From an uncultured Clostridium sp. (GTDB lineage Bacteria; Bacillota; Clostridia; Lachnospirales; Lachnospiraceae): 13,468 bases of DNA. Shown here piece after piece: positions 1 to 6,129 of this stretch. A program made the translations under genes and the position numbers. Below the pieces are notes generated by a model. It saw nothing but the letters and a program-made list of their open reading frames with translations, was not told the DNA's origin and did not search any database. Where the stretch lies: the NCBI GenBank assembly GCA_958349075.1, contig CATWBR010000070.1, positions 1 to 13,468 on the forward strand, written 5' to 3'. Positions within the stretch are counted from its first letter, which is position 1; each line of letters opens with the position of its first letter.

Positions 1-83
1 GATTACACGCTATTTCTGCGGTTATTACGATACATTAAAGGTATCAACTTTCCTGCGTTAAGTCAATAAAAAGTAATTAAAAT

Positions 84-113
84 AATTGATTACTGTTTGC
101 GAAATAATCAATT
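84..113. promoter_or_regulatory. 9-bp inverted repeat, candidate operator upstream of the transporter operon
   Basis: The arms AATTGATTA (84-92) and TAATCAATT (105-113) are perfect reverse complements separated by 12 bp, so their centres are 21 bp apart, about two helical turns. The right arm ends where the predicted -35 box begins (113-118). Such spacing and position suit a dimeric regulator binding one face of the DNA. No regulator gene for this operon is visible in the window, so its identity and sign (activator or repressor) are unknown. Confidence 0.5.
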
Positions 114-141
114 TTACATATAGCTGAAAAGGCATTATACT
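113..141 (+). promoter_or_regulatory. Sigma-A type promoter for the MFS / YfcC / M20 / PLP-enzyme operon
   Basis: A -35 box TTTACA (113-118) and a -10 box TATACT (136-141) are separated by exactly 17 bp, each one mismatch from consensus. The surrounding DNA is AT-rich and non-coding. Transcription would start near 148, leaving a 5' leader of about 110 nt before the TTG start at 259. No other promoter of similar quality was seen before the later genes of this unit, so it probably drives all four. Confidence 0.6.
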
Positions 142-160
142 ACAATAGAAGGCGGGAATT

Positions 161-181
161 AAAATTAACAAAAAATTAACA
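161..181. repeat. Two direct copies of AAAATTAACA with an 11-bp period
   Basis: The 10-mer AAAATTAACA occurs at 161-170 and again at 172-181, just downstream of the predicted transcription start. The one-turn period puts both copies on the same face of the DNA. It could be a protein-binding site or a chance result of AT-rich sequence. Confidence 0.35.
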
Positions 182-258
182 TTAAAGTTCATATTACGAT
201 TTACAGCGTACATTCTGTGAACCGTAACAGGATCATTTCAGTAGATAGGAGGCTGAAT

Positions 259-1467
259 TTGACAGCGTACTATAAAATGGGATGCCGCAGAGTGTCCGCA
301 ACCCGCCTGCTTATTTTTCATCTCGCCTTTGCCGTTATTTCAAATTGTGTCAACCCCGTCACCCCGGCCCTTTTCCTGGAACTGGGAATGCCGGATTATA
401 TGTTTGGCGTTGCCTTTGCCGCTATGGCGGGCGCATCCTTTTTCTTCTCCCCGTTTTGGGGGAGGATGTGCCGGCGCATAGGAAGCACAAAAGTGTTGGC
501 TGCAGGAATATTACTGCATGCCGTTGCACAGAGTTTATTCAGTATCTCAGTGACTCAGACGGGAATTGTCGTCTGGAGGATGCTGGCCGGCGTGGCCTGC
601 TCCGCCAGTACGGTAAGTACGATGTCCTATCTGATGGACGTGACGGAGGAAGAAAACAGGTACCGTTTCATGCTGTATCATTCCGCAATTGCCACCATCG
701 GCTGTGCGGTGGGATATTCCATCGGAGGAATTATCGGCACTTTTTCAATTATGCTTGTATTCAGGCTTCAGGTTACGACAATGCTGATATCGTTTGCCGC
801 AATCTGTTTTACTTTAAGGGATCCGGAAAAGCAGGGGACTTTGGCGGAGCTGCCGGGCAAGGGAAAAGAAAAGGCCCGATCCTTGCGGCTGTCTTCCCTT
901 GTTTTCCTGACAGCCGTCTTCCTGTCCAGCTTTGCCACGACCGCTTACGATAACGCCTATAACTATTACGTGAAGGCAGCGCTGGATCTGCCGAATTACT
1001 ACAACGGCCTGATCCGGGCCGGAATCGGAGTGATTGCGCTGGTTGTGGATTTTACAATCGGACTCTGGATGATCCGGAAGACAAATTCCAGAAAGACAAT
1101 CATTCCCGTTCTCATTTTATGTGCAGTCACATCGGGCATGGTTCCTTTTATCAATAACGTAACATTTTACATTATGGGAAACTTCATTTTTTATGCATTC
1201 AATTCCCTGTACGTTCCAATGCAGCAGGCGCTTGTAACGGATGAGGCGTCTTCCGGGGACAGTGGGACAATATCGGGACTGTTCACATCATTTTTATTTG
1301 GAGGGAAAGTGCTTGGAGCGCTTTTTGCAGGCTTTATTTACAGCATGGGAAATAAGCTGCCATTTTTTATGGCTTCGGTATTCTTTCTGTTGTCGGCCGC
1401 ATTTGCAGTAATCAATTACCGGCAGACATGCCGTAAAGATAAATGTACAGGCAGGTTTATCGGATAA
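259..1467 (+). CDS. MFS transporter, 12 membrane segments
   Basis: This is a 402-residue membrane protein of the major facilitator superfamily, predicted to move a small solute across the cytoplasmic membrane by a secondary (ion-coupled or antiport) mechanism. About twelve hydrophobic segments can be followed through the protein. A motif A-like loop, GRMCRRIGSTK (about residues 68-78), lies between segments 2 and 3, and an Arg-rich start precedes segment 1. I chose the TTG at 259 because AGGAGG lies at 247-252, six bases upstream. The in-frame GTG at 217 has no ribosome binding site. It is the first gene of a four-gene unit, 83 bp before a second transporter. Having two carriers next to an amidohydrolase suggests import of a conjugate and export of, or exchange for, a product. 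The substrate cannot be read from the sequence. Confidence 0.85.
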   Translation: MTAYYKMGCRRVSATRLLIFHLAFAVISNCVNPVTPALFLELGMPDYMFGVAFAAMAGASFFFSPFWGRMCRRIGSTKVLAAGILLHAVAQSLFSISVTQTGIVVWRMLAGVACSASTVSTMSYLMDVTEEENRYRFMLYHSAIATIGCAVGYSIGGIIGTFSIMLVFRLQVTTMLISFAAICFTLRDPEKQGTLAELPGKGKEKARSLRLSSLVFLTAVFLSSFATTAYDNAYNYYVKAALDLPNYYNGLIRAGIGVIALVVDFTIGLWMIRKTNSRKTIIPVLILCAVTSGMVPFINNVTFYIMGNFIFYAFNSLYVPMQQALVTDEASSGDSGTISGLFTSFLFGGKVLGALFAGFIYSMGNKLPFFMASVFFLLSAAFAVINYRQTCRKDKCTGRFIG

Positions 1468-1550
1468 TATTGGGAAAGGAGAAGGCAGTTAAAAAGAAAA
1501 TAATAAGGGGCAGACAGGTAAAAAACGTACGCGAAAAGAAAGGGGAAACT

Positions 1551-2960
1551 ATGAAAGAGAAAAAGGAGAAGAAATTCAAGCTGAAAGCGCCGAATCCGGT
1601 CATTATACTTGCGGTCATTATTTTATTGAGTGCAGTTGCCACCTATGTCGTTCCGGCAGGCGTATTTGAGAGGGTGGAGGATGCCGTTACGGGGCGTATG
1701 GTTGTAGATCCCACGACGTTTCACTATGTAACGCAAAATCCGGTAAAGCTGTTCGACATTTTTATGTCTTTAACACTGGGACTTCAGAAGTCGGGGGATG
1801 TTATCTTTTTCCTGCTCATTATCGGCGGAGCTTTCGGCGTCATGGACGCGACGGGAGCGATCAAAACCGGTATGGGAAATATGGTCCGCAAGATGTCGGG
1901 AAAAGAAATCTTACTGATTCCGGTCTGCATGACGGTATTTGGCCTGGGTTCCTGCTTTGCGGCCAACTTTGAAGAGTTTCTGGCTTTTGTGCCTCTTGTA
2001 ATTGCCGTATGCCTGGCAATGGGATTTGACTCAATCACCGCCATAGGAATGGTTTACGCTGCGGCCGGAGCAGGTTACGCCGGCGGATGTACGAACCCGT
2101 TTACCGTAGGCGTGGCCCAGGGTATCGCAGGCCTTCCGATGTTTTCGGGCTTTGGGCTCAGGATGGCTGCTTTTATTGCCCTGCTGGCGGTCAGCATCGC
2201 CTATGTGACCTGGTATGGAATGCGGGTCAGGAAGAATCCGGAGAAAAGCGATATGTACGGCGTGGACATGGGAGAACAGATCAGCATAGATGTCAATGAC
2301 ATCCCGAAGCTGACCACCCGCCATAAACTAGTTCTGCTCACCTTTGTCGGCGGCATTGCGGCACTGATTGTCGGCGTTATTAAGTTTGGCTTTTATATTG
2401 ACGAGCTGGCCGCTATTTTCCTGATTGTTGCAATACTTTCCGGAATATTCGGAGGGCTGAGGCCGGGACAGATTGCGGATGAATTTATAAAAGGGTGCGG
2501 AAACCTGCTTTATGCATGCCTGATGATCGGCCTTTGCAGCGCGGCTACGCTGATCCTTCAGAATGCAAGCATACTTGATACCATTATTAACTTCCTGGCC
2601 GGGCTTTTGAGGGGTCTTCCGGCAAGCCTCAGTGCCTGCGGCATGTTTATTGTCCAGGATATCATCAATGTATTAATTCCATCCGGTTCCGGCCAGGCGG
2701 CGGTTACAATGCCAATCATGGCTCCTCTGGCGGATCTGATCGGCGTAACGCGTCAGACGGCGGTACTGGCATTCCAGTTCGGAGATTCTTTCACCAATAT
2801 TGTTGCGCCGACCTGCGGTACAATCATGGCAGCACTTGCCATGGGAAAGATTTCCTTTGGAAAATGGATTAAATTCATGGCCCCCCTGTTCTTTATGTGG
2901 TGGGCGGTTGCTTTTGTATTCCTGATTTATGCGGCAACAGTTGGCTATGGCCCGTTTTAA
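1551..2960 (+). CDS. YfcC-family (C4-dicarboxylate/basic amino acid carrier-like) membrane transporter
   Basis: The 469-residue product belongs to the YfcC / DcuC-related secondary carrier family. It has a Lys/Glu-rich cytoplasmic N-terminus of about 14 residues, then roughly twelve membrane segments, the first at about residues 15-35. The family block GYAGGCTNPFTVGVAQ sits at about 175-190, and a second Gly/Ser-rich block (IPSGSGQAAVTMPIMAPL) lies near the C-terminus. Related carriers are annotated for dicarboxylates, amino acids or peptides, and many are genetically linked to M20 peptidases, as here. ATG 1551 is preferred over in-frame ATG 1443 because AAAGGGG precedes it by five bases, and because the extra N-terminus would be a basic tail overlapping the MFS gene. 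The gap to the M20 gene is 19 bp, consistent with co-transcription and with delivery of that enzyme's substrate. Confidence 0.88.
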   Translation: MKEKKEKKFKLKAPNPVIILAVIILLSAVATYVVPAGVFERVEDAVTGRMVVDPTTFHYVTQNPVKLFDIFMSLTLGLQKSGDVIFFLLIIGGAFGVMDATGAIKTGMGNMVRKMSGKEILLIPVCMTVFGLGSCFAANFEEFLAFVPLVIAVCLAMGFDSITAIGMVYAAAGAGYAGGCTNPFTVGVAQGIAGLPMFSGFGLRMAAFIALLAVSIAYVTWYGMRVRKNPEKSDMYGVDMGEQISIDVNDIPKLTTRHKLVLLTFVGGIAALIVGVIKFGFYIDELAAIFLIVAILSGIFGGLRPGQIADEFIKGCGNLLYACLMIGLCSAATLILQNASILDTIINFLAGLLRGLPASLSACGMFIVQDIINVLIPSGSGQAAVTMPIMAPLADLIGVTRQTAVLAFQFGDSFTNIVAPTCGTIMAALAMGKISFGKWIKFMAPLFFMWWAVAFVFLIYAATVGYGPF

Positions 2961-2979
2961 CGTGAGGAGGAATTAACTG

Positions 2980-4179
2980 ATGAAGATAGAGTTTCGCCAT
3001 GAGGCGCAGGCCATGTCGGAGGAGATAATCGGATGGCGCAGGGACCTGCATAAAATTCCCGAGATTGGCCTGGTTCTTCCCCGGACGATCCGGTATGTGA
3101 AAGAGCGTCTGGATGAGATGGGGATTGTTTACCGGACTTACGAAGGACACTCCGGCATTACGGTGGATATTGGGAGGGGCGGAGGCAGAACGGTTGCAAT
3201 CCGGGCCGATATGGACGGTCTTCCAATGCGGGAGGAGACGGGACTTGCGTTTGCTTCCACAAATGAAAATATGCATGCCTGCGGCCATGACGCCCATACG
3301 GCGATCCTGCTGGGCACGGCAAAAATGCTGAAGGCCCATGAGGAAATGATTCCTGGTCTTGTAAGGCTTATCTTCCAGCCGGGGGAGGAATTCCCGGGCG
3401 GAGCCGAGCCGATGGTAGAGGACGGCGTGCTGGAAAATCCGCATATGGACTACATATTGGCTCTTCATGTGTCGAATAAGGGAAAAAATTACACAAACGG
3501 GGATGTGGTAGTGAGCTATGAGAACACCAGCGCATCCGATGAACAGCTTTACTTGACAATCAAAGGAAAGGGCGGTCACGGCGCCAGTCCGGATCTGTGC
3601 ATTGATCCCATAGCCATAGCCACCCTGGTAATCAATAACCTGCAGTATATTATCAGCCGCGAGGTGTCTCCCTTCAACTCTTCCGTGATTACCATTGCCA
3701 CTGTGATGGCCGGCAATGGAGCAAACAATATCATTCCCGATACAGCCGAGGTAATCGGCACGGTGAGAAATGTGGATTTGGAATCCAGGAATTATGTAAT
3801 CACGCGGATCAGGGAGATCGTGGATCACACGGTGAAGGCCATGAGAGGGGATTACGATCTGGAATTTAAGTATCCCTATCCGCCTCTTGTCAATGACAGG
3901 AGGGTAGTGGAGCGCTTTCTGGACGTGGCCGACAGAGTGTTGGGGGAGGGCCATACCCATATTATGTCCCGTCCGGAGATGGGCGGGGAGGATGCGGCCT
4001 TTTTCTTCCAGAAAGTCCCGGGATGCTATTTCTACCTGCAGTGTCCGATGAAAAGTGAGATTGACGGCAAGGCGTACGGAGTCCATAATTCGCGTTTCCT
4101 CCTGGATGAGACGGTCCTGTTTCTGGGGGCGGCCCTGTTCGCAGAGACGGCGTTTGAACTGTTGGAGGAAGGCAGATGA
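2980..4179 (+). CDS. M20 family metallo-amidohydrolase (N-acyl amino acid / aminobenzoyl-type hydrolase)
   Basis: This 399-residue cytoplasmic enzyme is of the M20D type (hippurate / IAA-amino acid / N-acetyl-diaminopimelate hydrolase relatives), which cut the amide bond of N-acylated amino acids with two metal ions. Visible signatures are GWRRDLHKIPEIG near the N-terminus, RADMDGLPM (about 75-83), HACGHDAH (C101 and H103 as ligands), QPGEE (general base E136, ligand E137), H163, the lid-domain GKGGHGASP with H200, and H369 near the C-terminus. All expected active-site residues are present, so it should be active. The start is ATG 2980 with GAGGAGG at 2964-2970. It overlaps the next gene by four bases (ATGA), indicating translational coupling. 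The acyl group and amino acid it recognises cannot be inferred from sequence alone. Confidence 0.92.
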   Translation: MKIEFRHEAQAMSEEIIGWRRDLHKIPEIGLVLPRTIRYVKERLDEMGIVYRTYEGHSGITVDIGRGGGRTVAIRADMDGLPMREETGLAFASTNENMHACGHDAHTAILLGTAKMLKAHEEMIPGLVRLIFQPGEEFPGGAEPMVEDGVLENPHMDYILALHVSNKGKNYTNGDVVVSYENTSASDEQLYLTIKGKGGHGASPDLCIDPIAIATLVINNLQYIISREVSPFNSSVITIATVMAGNGANNIIPDTAEVIGTVRNVDLESRNYVITRIREIVDHTVKAMRGDYDLEFKYPYPPLVNDRRVVERFLDVADRVLGEGHTHIMSRPEMGGEDAAFFFQKVPGCYFYLQCPMKSEIDGKAYGVHNSRFLLDETVLFLGAALFAETAFELLEEGR

Positions 4180-5345
4180 TTGCCGGGGAGGGTGCTTTGG
4201 AGAAACATAGCAGCAGAATTGAAGGAATGTACTGTATCCGCTGCCACAAGTCATTCGAGGTAGGCGATTATCCGACGGGATGCCCCTGCTGTGCAAAAGA
4301 GGGCCATTATGCCAGTATCGCTTTCAAATACCGGCCTGGCGGCAGCATCAGGAAAAAAGAGAAGGGGATGATGCGTTACGCCGATTTCCTGCCATATGAG
4401 AAAATCGGTTCCCTCGGAGAGGGAGGAACGCCGTTAATCCAGGTTCCAAGGCTGGCGGAGAATTTGGGGATCGCGGCTTTTTACCTGAAAAATGAGTTCC
4501 AGAACCCCACCGGTTCCCACAAGGACAGGACCAGCCCATTCGTGGTGAACCGGGCGGCGGAGAGAAATATTAAAACGGTTGCCACCGCATCCAGCGGCAA
4601 TGCCGGGGCCTCGGTGGCGGCGTACAGTGCCTTTGCAGGCCTGAACTGCGATATCGTAGTGCTGGGGGCGGTCAGTCCGGTATGGGAGGCGGCCATCATA
4701 TCCACGGGAGCCGGGATTGTGAGAGTGGATTCACCGGAGGAACGGTATGAGCTTATGGATCAGAAGGAGAAGAACGGCAGTTGGTACATCACTACGAATT
4801 ATCTTCTTCATCCCGTGGGGAGCAATCCATGGGGCATTCAGGGATATAAGACAATCGCCTATGAGATTTACGAAGAACTCGAAAGAGACGGACTTCCCGA
4901 CGTTATTCTGATACCTGTGGCCAGAGGAGATTTACTGTGGGGAATTTATGAAGGATTCCGGGAGATGAGGGAGGCGGGCTGGATCGATGAAATCCCGCGT
5001 CTGGCCGCCGTAGAGCCGATTCCCAGAATCAGCCGGGTCCTCTCGGGAGAGGATTACAGAGGGCAGTTTACCGGCGACGATGATCTGACGCCGTCCATCG
5101 GCGGCTGGACCGTGACCTACCAGTCGGTGCTTGCGGTGAGGGAGAGCCGTGGAACGGCCGTGAGCGTTCCGCAGAAATGTGTGATGGGGCTGGTGAGGGA
5201 GATGGCCGGATATGGGCTTTATCTGGAAACTTCTTCAGCGGTGATTTTAGGAGCGCTGAGAGAGCTGATTGCAAAAGGGGAGGTACAAAGCACGGATCGG
5301 GTGATGGCGGTTGCTACATCACATGGGTTTAAAAATATGCCGTAG
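4176..5345 (+). CDS. Threonine synthase-like PLP-dependent enzyme (fold type II) with N-terminal zinc ribbon
   Basis: The 389-residue protein begins with a zinc ribbon, C20-x2-C23-x12-C36-x2-C39, as found in many archaeal-type threonine synthases and cysteate synthase-like relatives. A fold II PLP core follows. NPTGSHKDR gives the Schiff-base lysine K116, SSGNAG (139-144) should bind the cofactor phosphate region, and ETSSAV (351-356) lies near the C-terminus. The position of the usual glycine-rich phosphate loop reads PVARGDLLWGI, less Gly-rich than normal threonine synthase, and no homoserine-pathway gene is nearby. I infer a lyase, dehydratase or synthase acting on the amino acid released by the upstream amidohydrolase, not housekeeping threonine synthesis. 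The start at 4176 overlaps the M20 stop and has GGAGGAAGG just upstream. An internal ATG at 4227 is poorer. Confidence 0.82.
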   Translation: MIAGEGALEKHSSRIEGMYCIRCHKSFEVGDYPTGCPCCAKEGHYASIAFKYRPGGSIRKKEKGMMRYADFLPYEKIGSLGEGGTPLIQVPRLAENLGIAAFYLKNEFQNPTGSHKDRTSPFVVNRAAERNIKTVATASSGNAGASVAAYSAFAGLNCDIVVLGAVSPVWEAAIISTGAGIVRVDSPEERYELMDQKEKNGSWYITTNYLLHPVGSNPWGIQGYKTIAYEIYEELERDGLPDVILIPVARGDLLWGIYEGFREMREAGWIDEIPRLAAVEPIPRISRVLSGEDYRGQFTGDDDLTPSIGGWTVTYQSVLAVRESRGTAVSVPQKCVMGLVREMAGYGLYLETSSAVILGALRELIAKGEVQSTDRVMAVATSHGFKNMP

Positions 5346-5398
5346 GTAAGGGATATTTTATTAGGTAACGGATATTTTATATAGCAGAAATTAAAAAC

Positions 5399-5445
5399 AC
5401 CCCCGGAAACAGAAAGCGCTTTGCCCGCTTCCTATTTCCGGGGGT
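5399..5445 (-). terminator. Rho-independent terminator of the NifX-like gene, possibly bidirectional
   Basis: ACCCCCGGAAA (5399-5409) pairs perfectly with TTTCCGGGGGT (5435-5445), and the stem can be extended inward by the partly complementary GAAAGCG and CGCTTCC. On the minus strand the hairpin runs straight into GTTTTTAATTT, a good U-tract, so it should end the 5480-5899 gene. On the plus strand the 3' flank is only moderately T-rich, but the hairpin sits 53 bp after the PLP-enzyme stop and may also stop that convergent unit. Confidence 0.85.
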
Positions 5446-5479
5446 ATTGTCTTATGTTCATTTTATGCCGTGCCGCCTT

Positions 5480-5899
5480 TTAGAAACAGGAGCTGCCGCA
5501 GGCGCTTACATTGCCGTCGCATTCTTCTTCCTCGCCGTCCCCGTGATGATGGCCGCAGGAGGAGGTGCAGGTAGCGCAGGAACCGCTTGTGTCAAAGTGA
5601 AGCGCTCCGCCGAGAAAATCAGCCACCCTCTCATCCGCTTCGCCCGAGGCGCCGCCCAGAATCTGGATCCCCGCATTTTTAAGGGCAGCCACGGCCCCAA
5701 CTCCGATGCCGCCGCAGATCAGTACGTTAACGCCTCTCTCTGCGAGGAAATCTGCCAGAGCGGCGTGGCCGCTTCCGTTGGTATCAACCACCTCGGAGGA
5801 GAGGATCTCATCATCCACCGTGTCATAAATTTTAAAATTCTCTGATTTGCCAAAGTGCTGGAACACCTGGCCGTCTGTGTAAGGTACTGCAATTTTCAT
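5480..5899 (-). CDS. NifX / NifB-C-terminal-like (dinitrogenase Fe-Mo cofactor biosynthesis fold) protein with Cys/His-rich tail
   Basis: The 139-residue cytoplasmic protein begins MKIAVPYTDGQVFQHFGKSENF, the typical start of the NifX/NifB-C/NafY fold that binds Fe-S or Fe-Mo clusters. A central VLICGGIGVGAVAAL (about 59-73) carries the conserved C62-G-G turn. The fold ends near residue 104. It is followed by an unusual tail with C108, C111, C115, H117-H119, an acidic run, then C127, C134 and C138, which looks like a soft-metal site. The start at 5899 is chosen because the family motif begins there and GGAAGG lies six bases upstream; a start at 5929 would add ten non-conserved residues. The gene stands alone between its own promoter and terminator. 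No nitrogenase gene is in the window, so a general metal or Fe-S trafficking role is more likely than nitrogen fixation. Confidence 0.85.
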   Translation of the reverse strand: MKIAVPYTDGQVFQHFGKSENFKIYDTVDDEILSSEVVDTNGSGHAALADFLAERGVNVLICGGIGVGAVAALKNAGIQILGGASGEADERVADFLGGALHFDTSGSCATCTSSCGHHHGDGEEEECDGNVSACGSSCF

Positions 5900-5972
5900 G
5901 TTATGCCTTCCTTTCCATGCTTTCTGCATTAAAACGTTCAGCCTCCCGTATTAAATTGAGCGGCTAAGTTTG

Positions 5973-6001
5973 ATTGTACGTTTTTACTGCGGATTTTTCA
6001 A
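5973..6001 (-). promoter_or_regulatory. Sigma-A type promoter for the NifX-like gene
   Basis: On the minus strand a -35 box TTGAAA (6001-5996) and a -10 box TACAAT (5978-5973) are separated by 17 bp. Transcription would start near 5966, giving a leader of about 65 nt. The leader holds a GGGAGG followed 12 bases later by an ATG at 5929, in frame with the gene, so a slightly longer product is possible but less likely. Confidence 0.6.
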
Positions 6002-6030
6002 GTCCTTTCTTTTTGCGGGAAAGTAATCGG

Positions 6031-6093
6031 CCATACGCATGTTGCTGATCACAGTGTGAACAGTAACATACGCATAATTCCATCTGCGTATGG
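6031..6093. repeat. Three CATACGCA copies (two direct, one inverted) around a 27-bp near-palindrome
   Basis: CATACGCAT occurs at 6032-6040 and 6067-6075. Its inverse TGCGTATG occurs at 6085-6092, with CCATACGCA (6031-6039) fully complementary to TGCGTATGG (6085-6093). Between the two direct copies lies a near-palindrome at 6041-6067 centred on 6054: GTTGCTGATCACA, G, TGTGAACAGTAAC. In RNA from the plus strand only an A-A mismatch and one G-U pair break the arms. The inverted copy can pair with either direct copy, giving two exclusive hairpins. The block sits between the end of the pot operon and the NifX-like promoter. The tight hairpin 6067-6092 might act as a weak pot terminator on the minus strand, but it lacks a good U-tract. 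Function unknown. Confidence 0.6.
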
Positions 6094-6129
6094 CAGGGGG
6101 CCAGTTATATGAACATGGAAACCAGTCCG

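Noticed and set aside
282..953. 223-codon open frame on the plus strand inside the MFS gene
   Set aside because: It is an out-of-frame reading of a clear transporter; composition rich in Arg, Cys and Gly with no family features.
1443..1550. Upstream ATG at 1443 for the YfcC-family gene
   Set aside because: It lies inside the end of the MFS gene, has no ribosome site and would add a 36-residue basic extension; ATG 1551 has a good site.
2893..4296. 467-codon open frame on the minus strand opposite the M20 gene
   Set aside because: It lies fully antisense to a gene with complete M20 motifs, has no recognisable domain and a His/Pro/Arg-rich composition typical of a shadow frame.
5447..5845. 132-codon plus-strand frame opposite the NifX-like gene
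   Set aside because: The minus-strand gene has family motifs, promoter, ribosome site and terminator; the plus frame has none of these and starts inside the terminator flank.
6001..6030. T-rich stretch with CTTTC/GGAAAG as a terminator
   Set aside because: The stem is only five base pairs and the T-run lies in the loop, not after the hairpin.
6031..6093. CATACGCA copies as a CRISPR array
   Set aside because: The units are only 8-9 bp, one is inverted, spacing is irregular and there are no cas genes.
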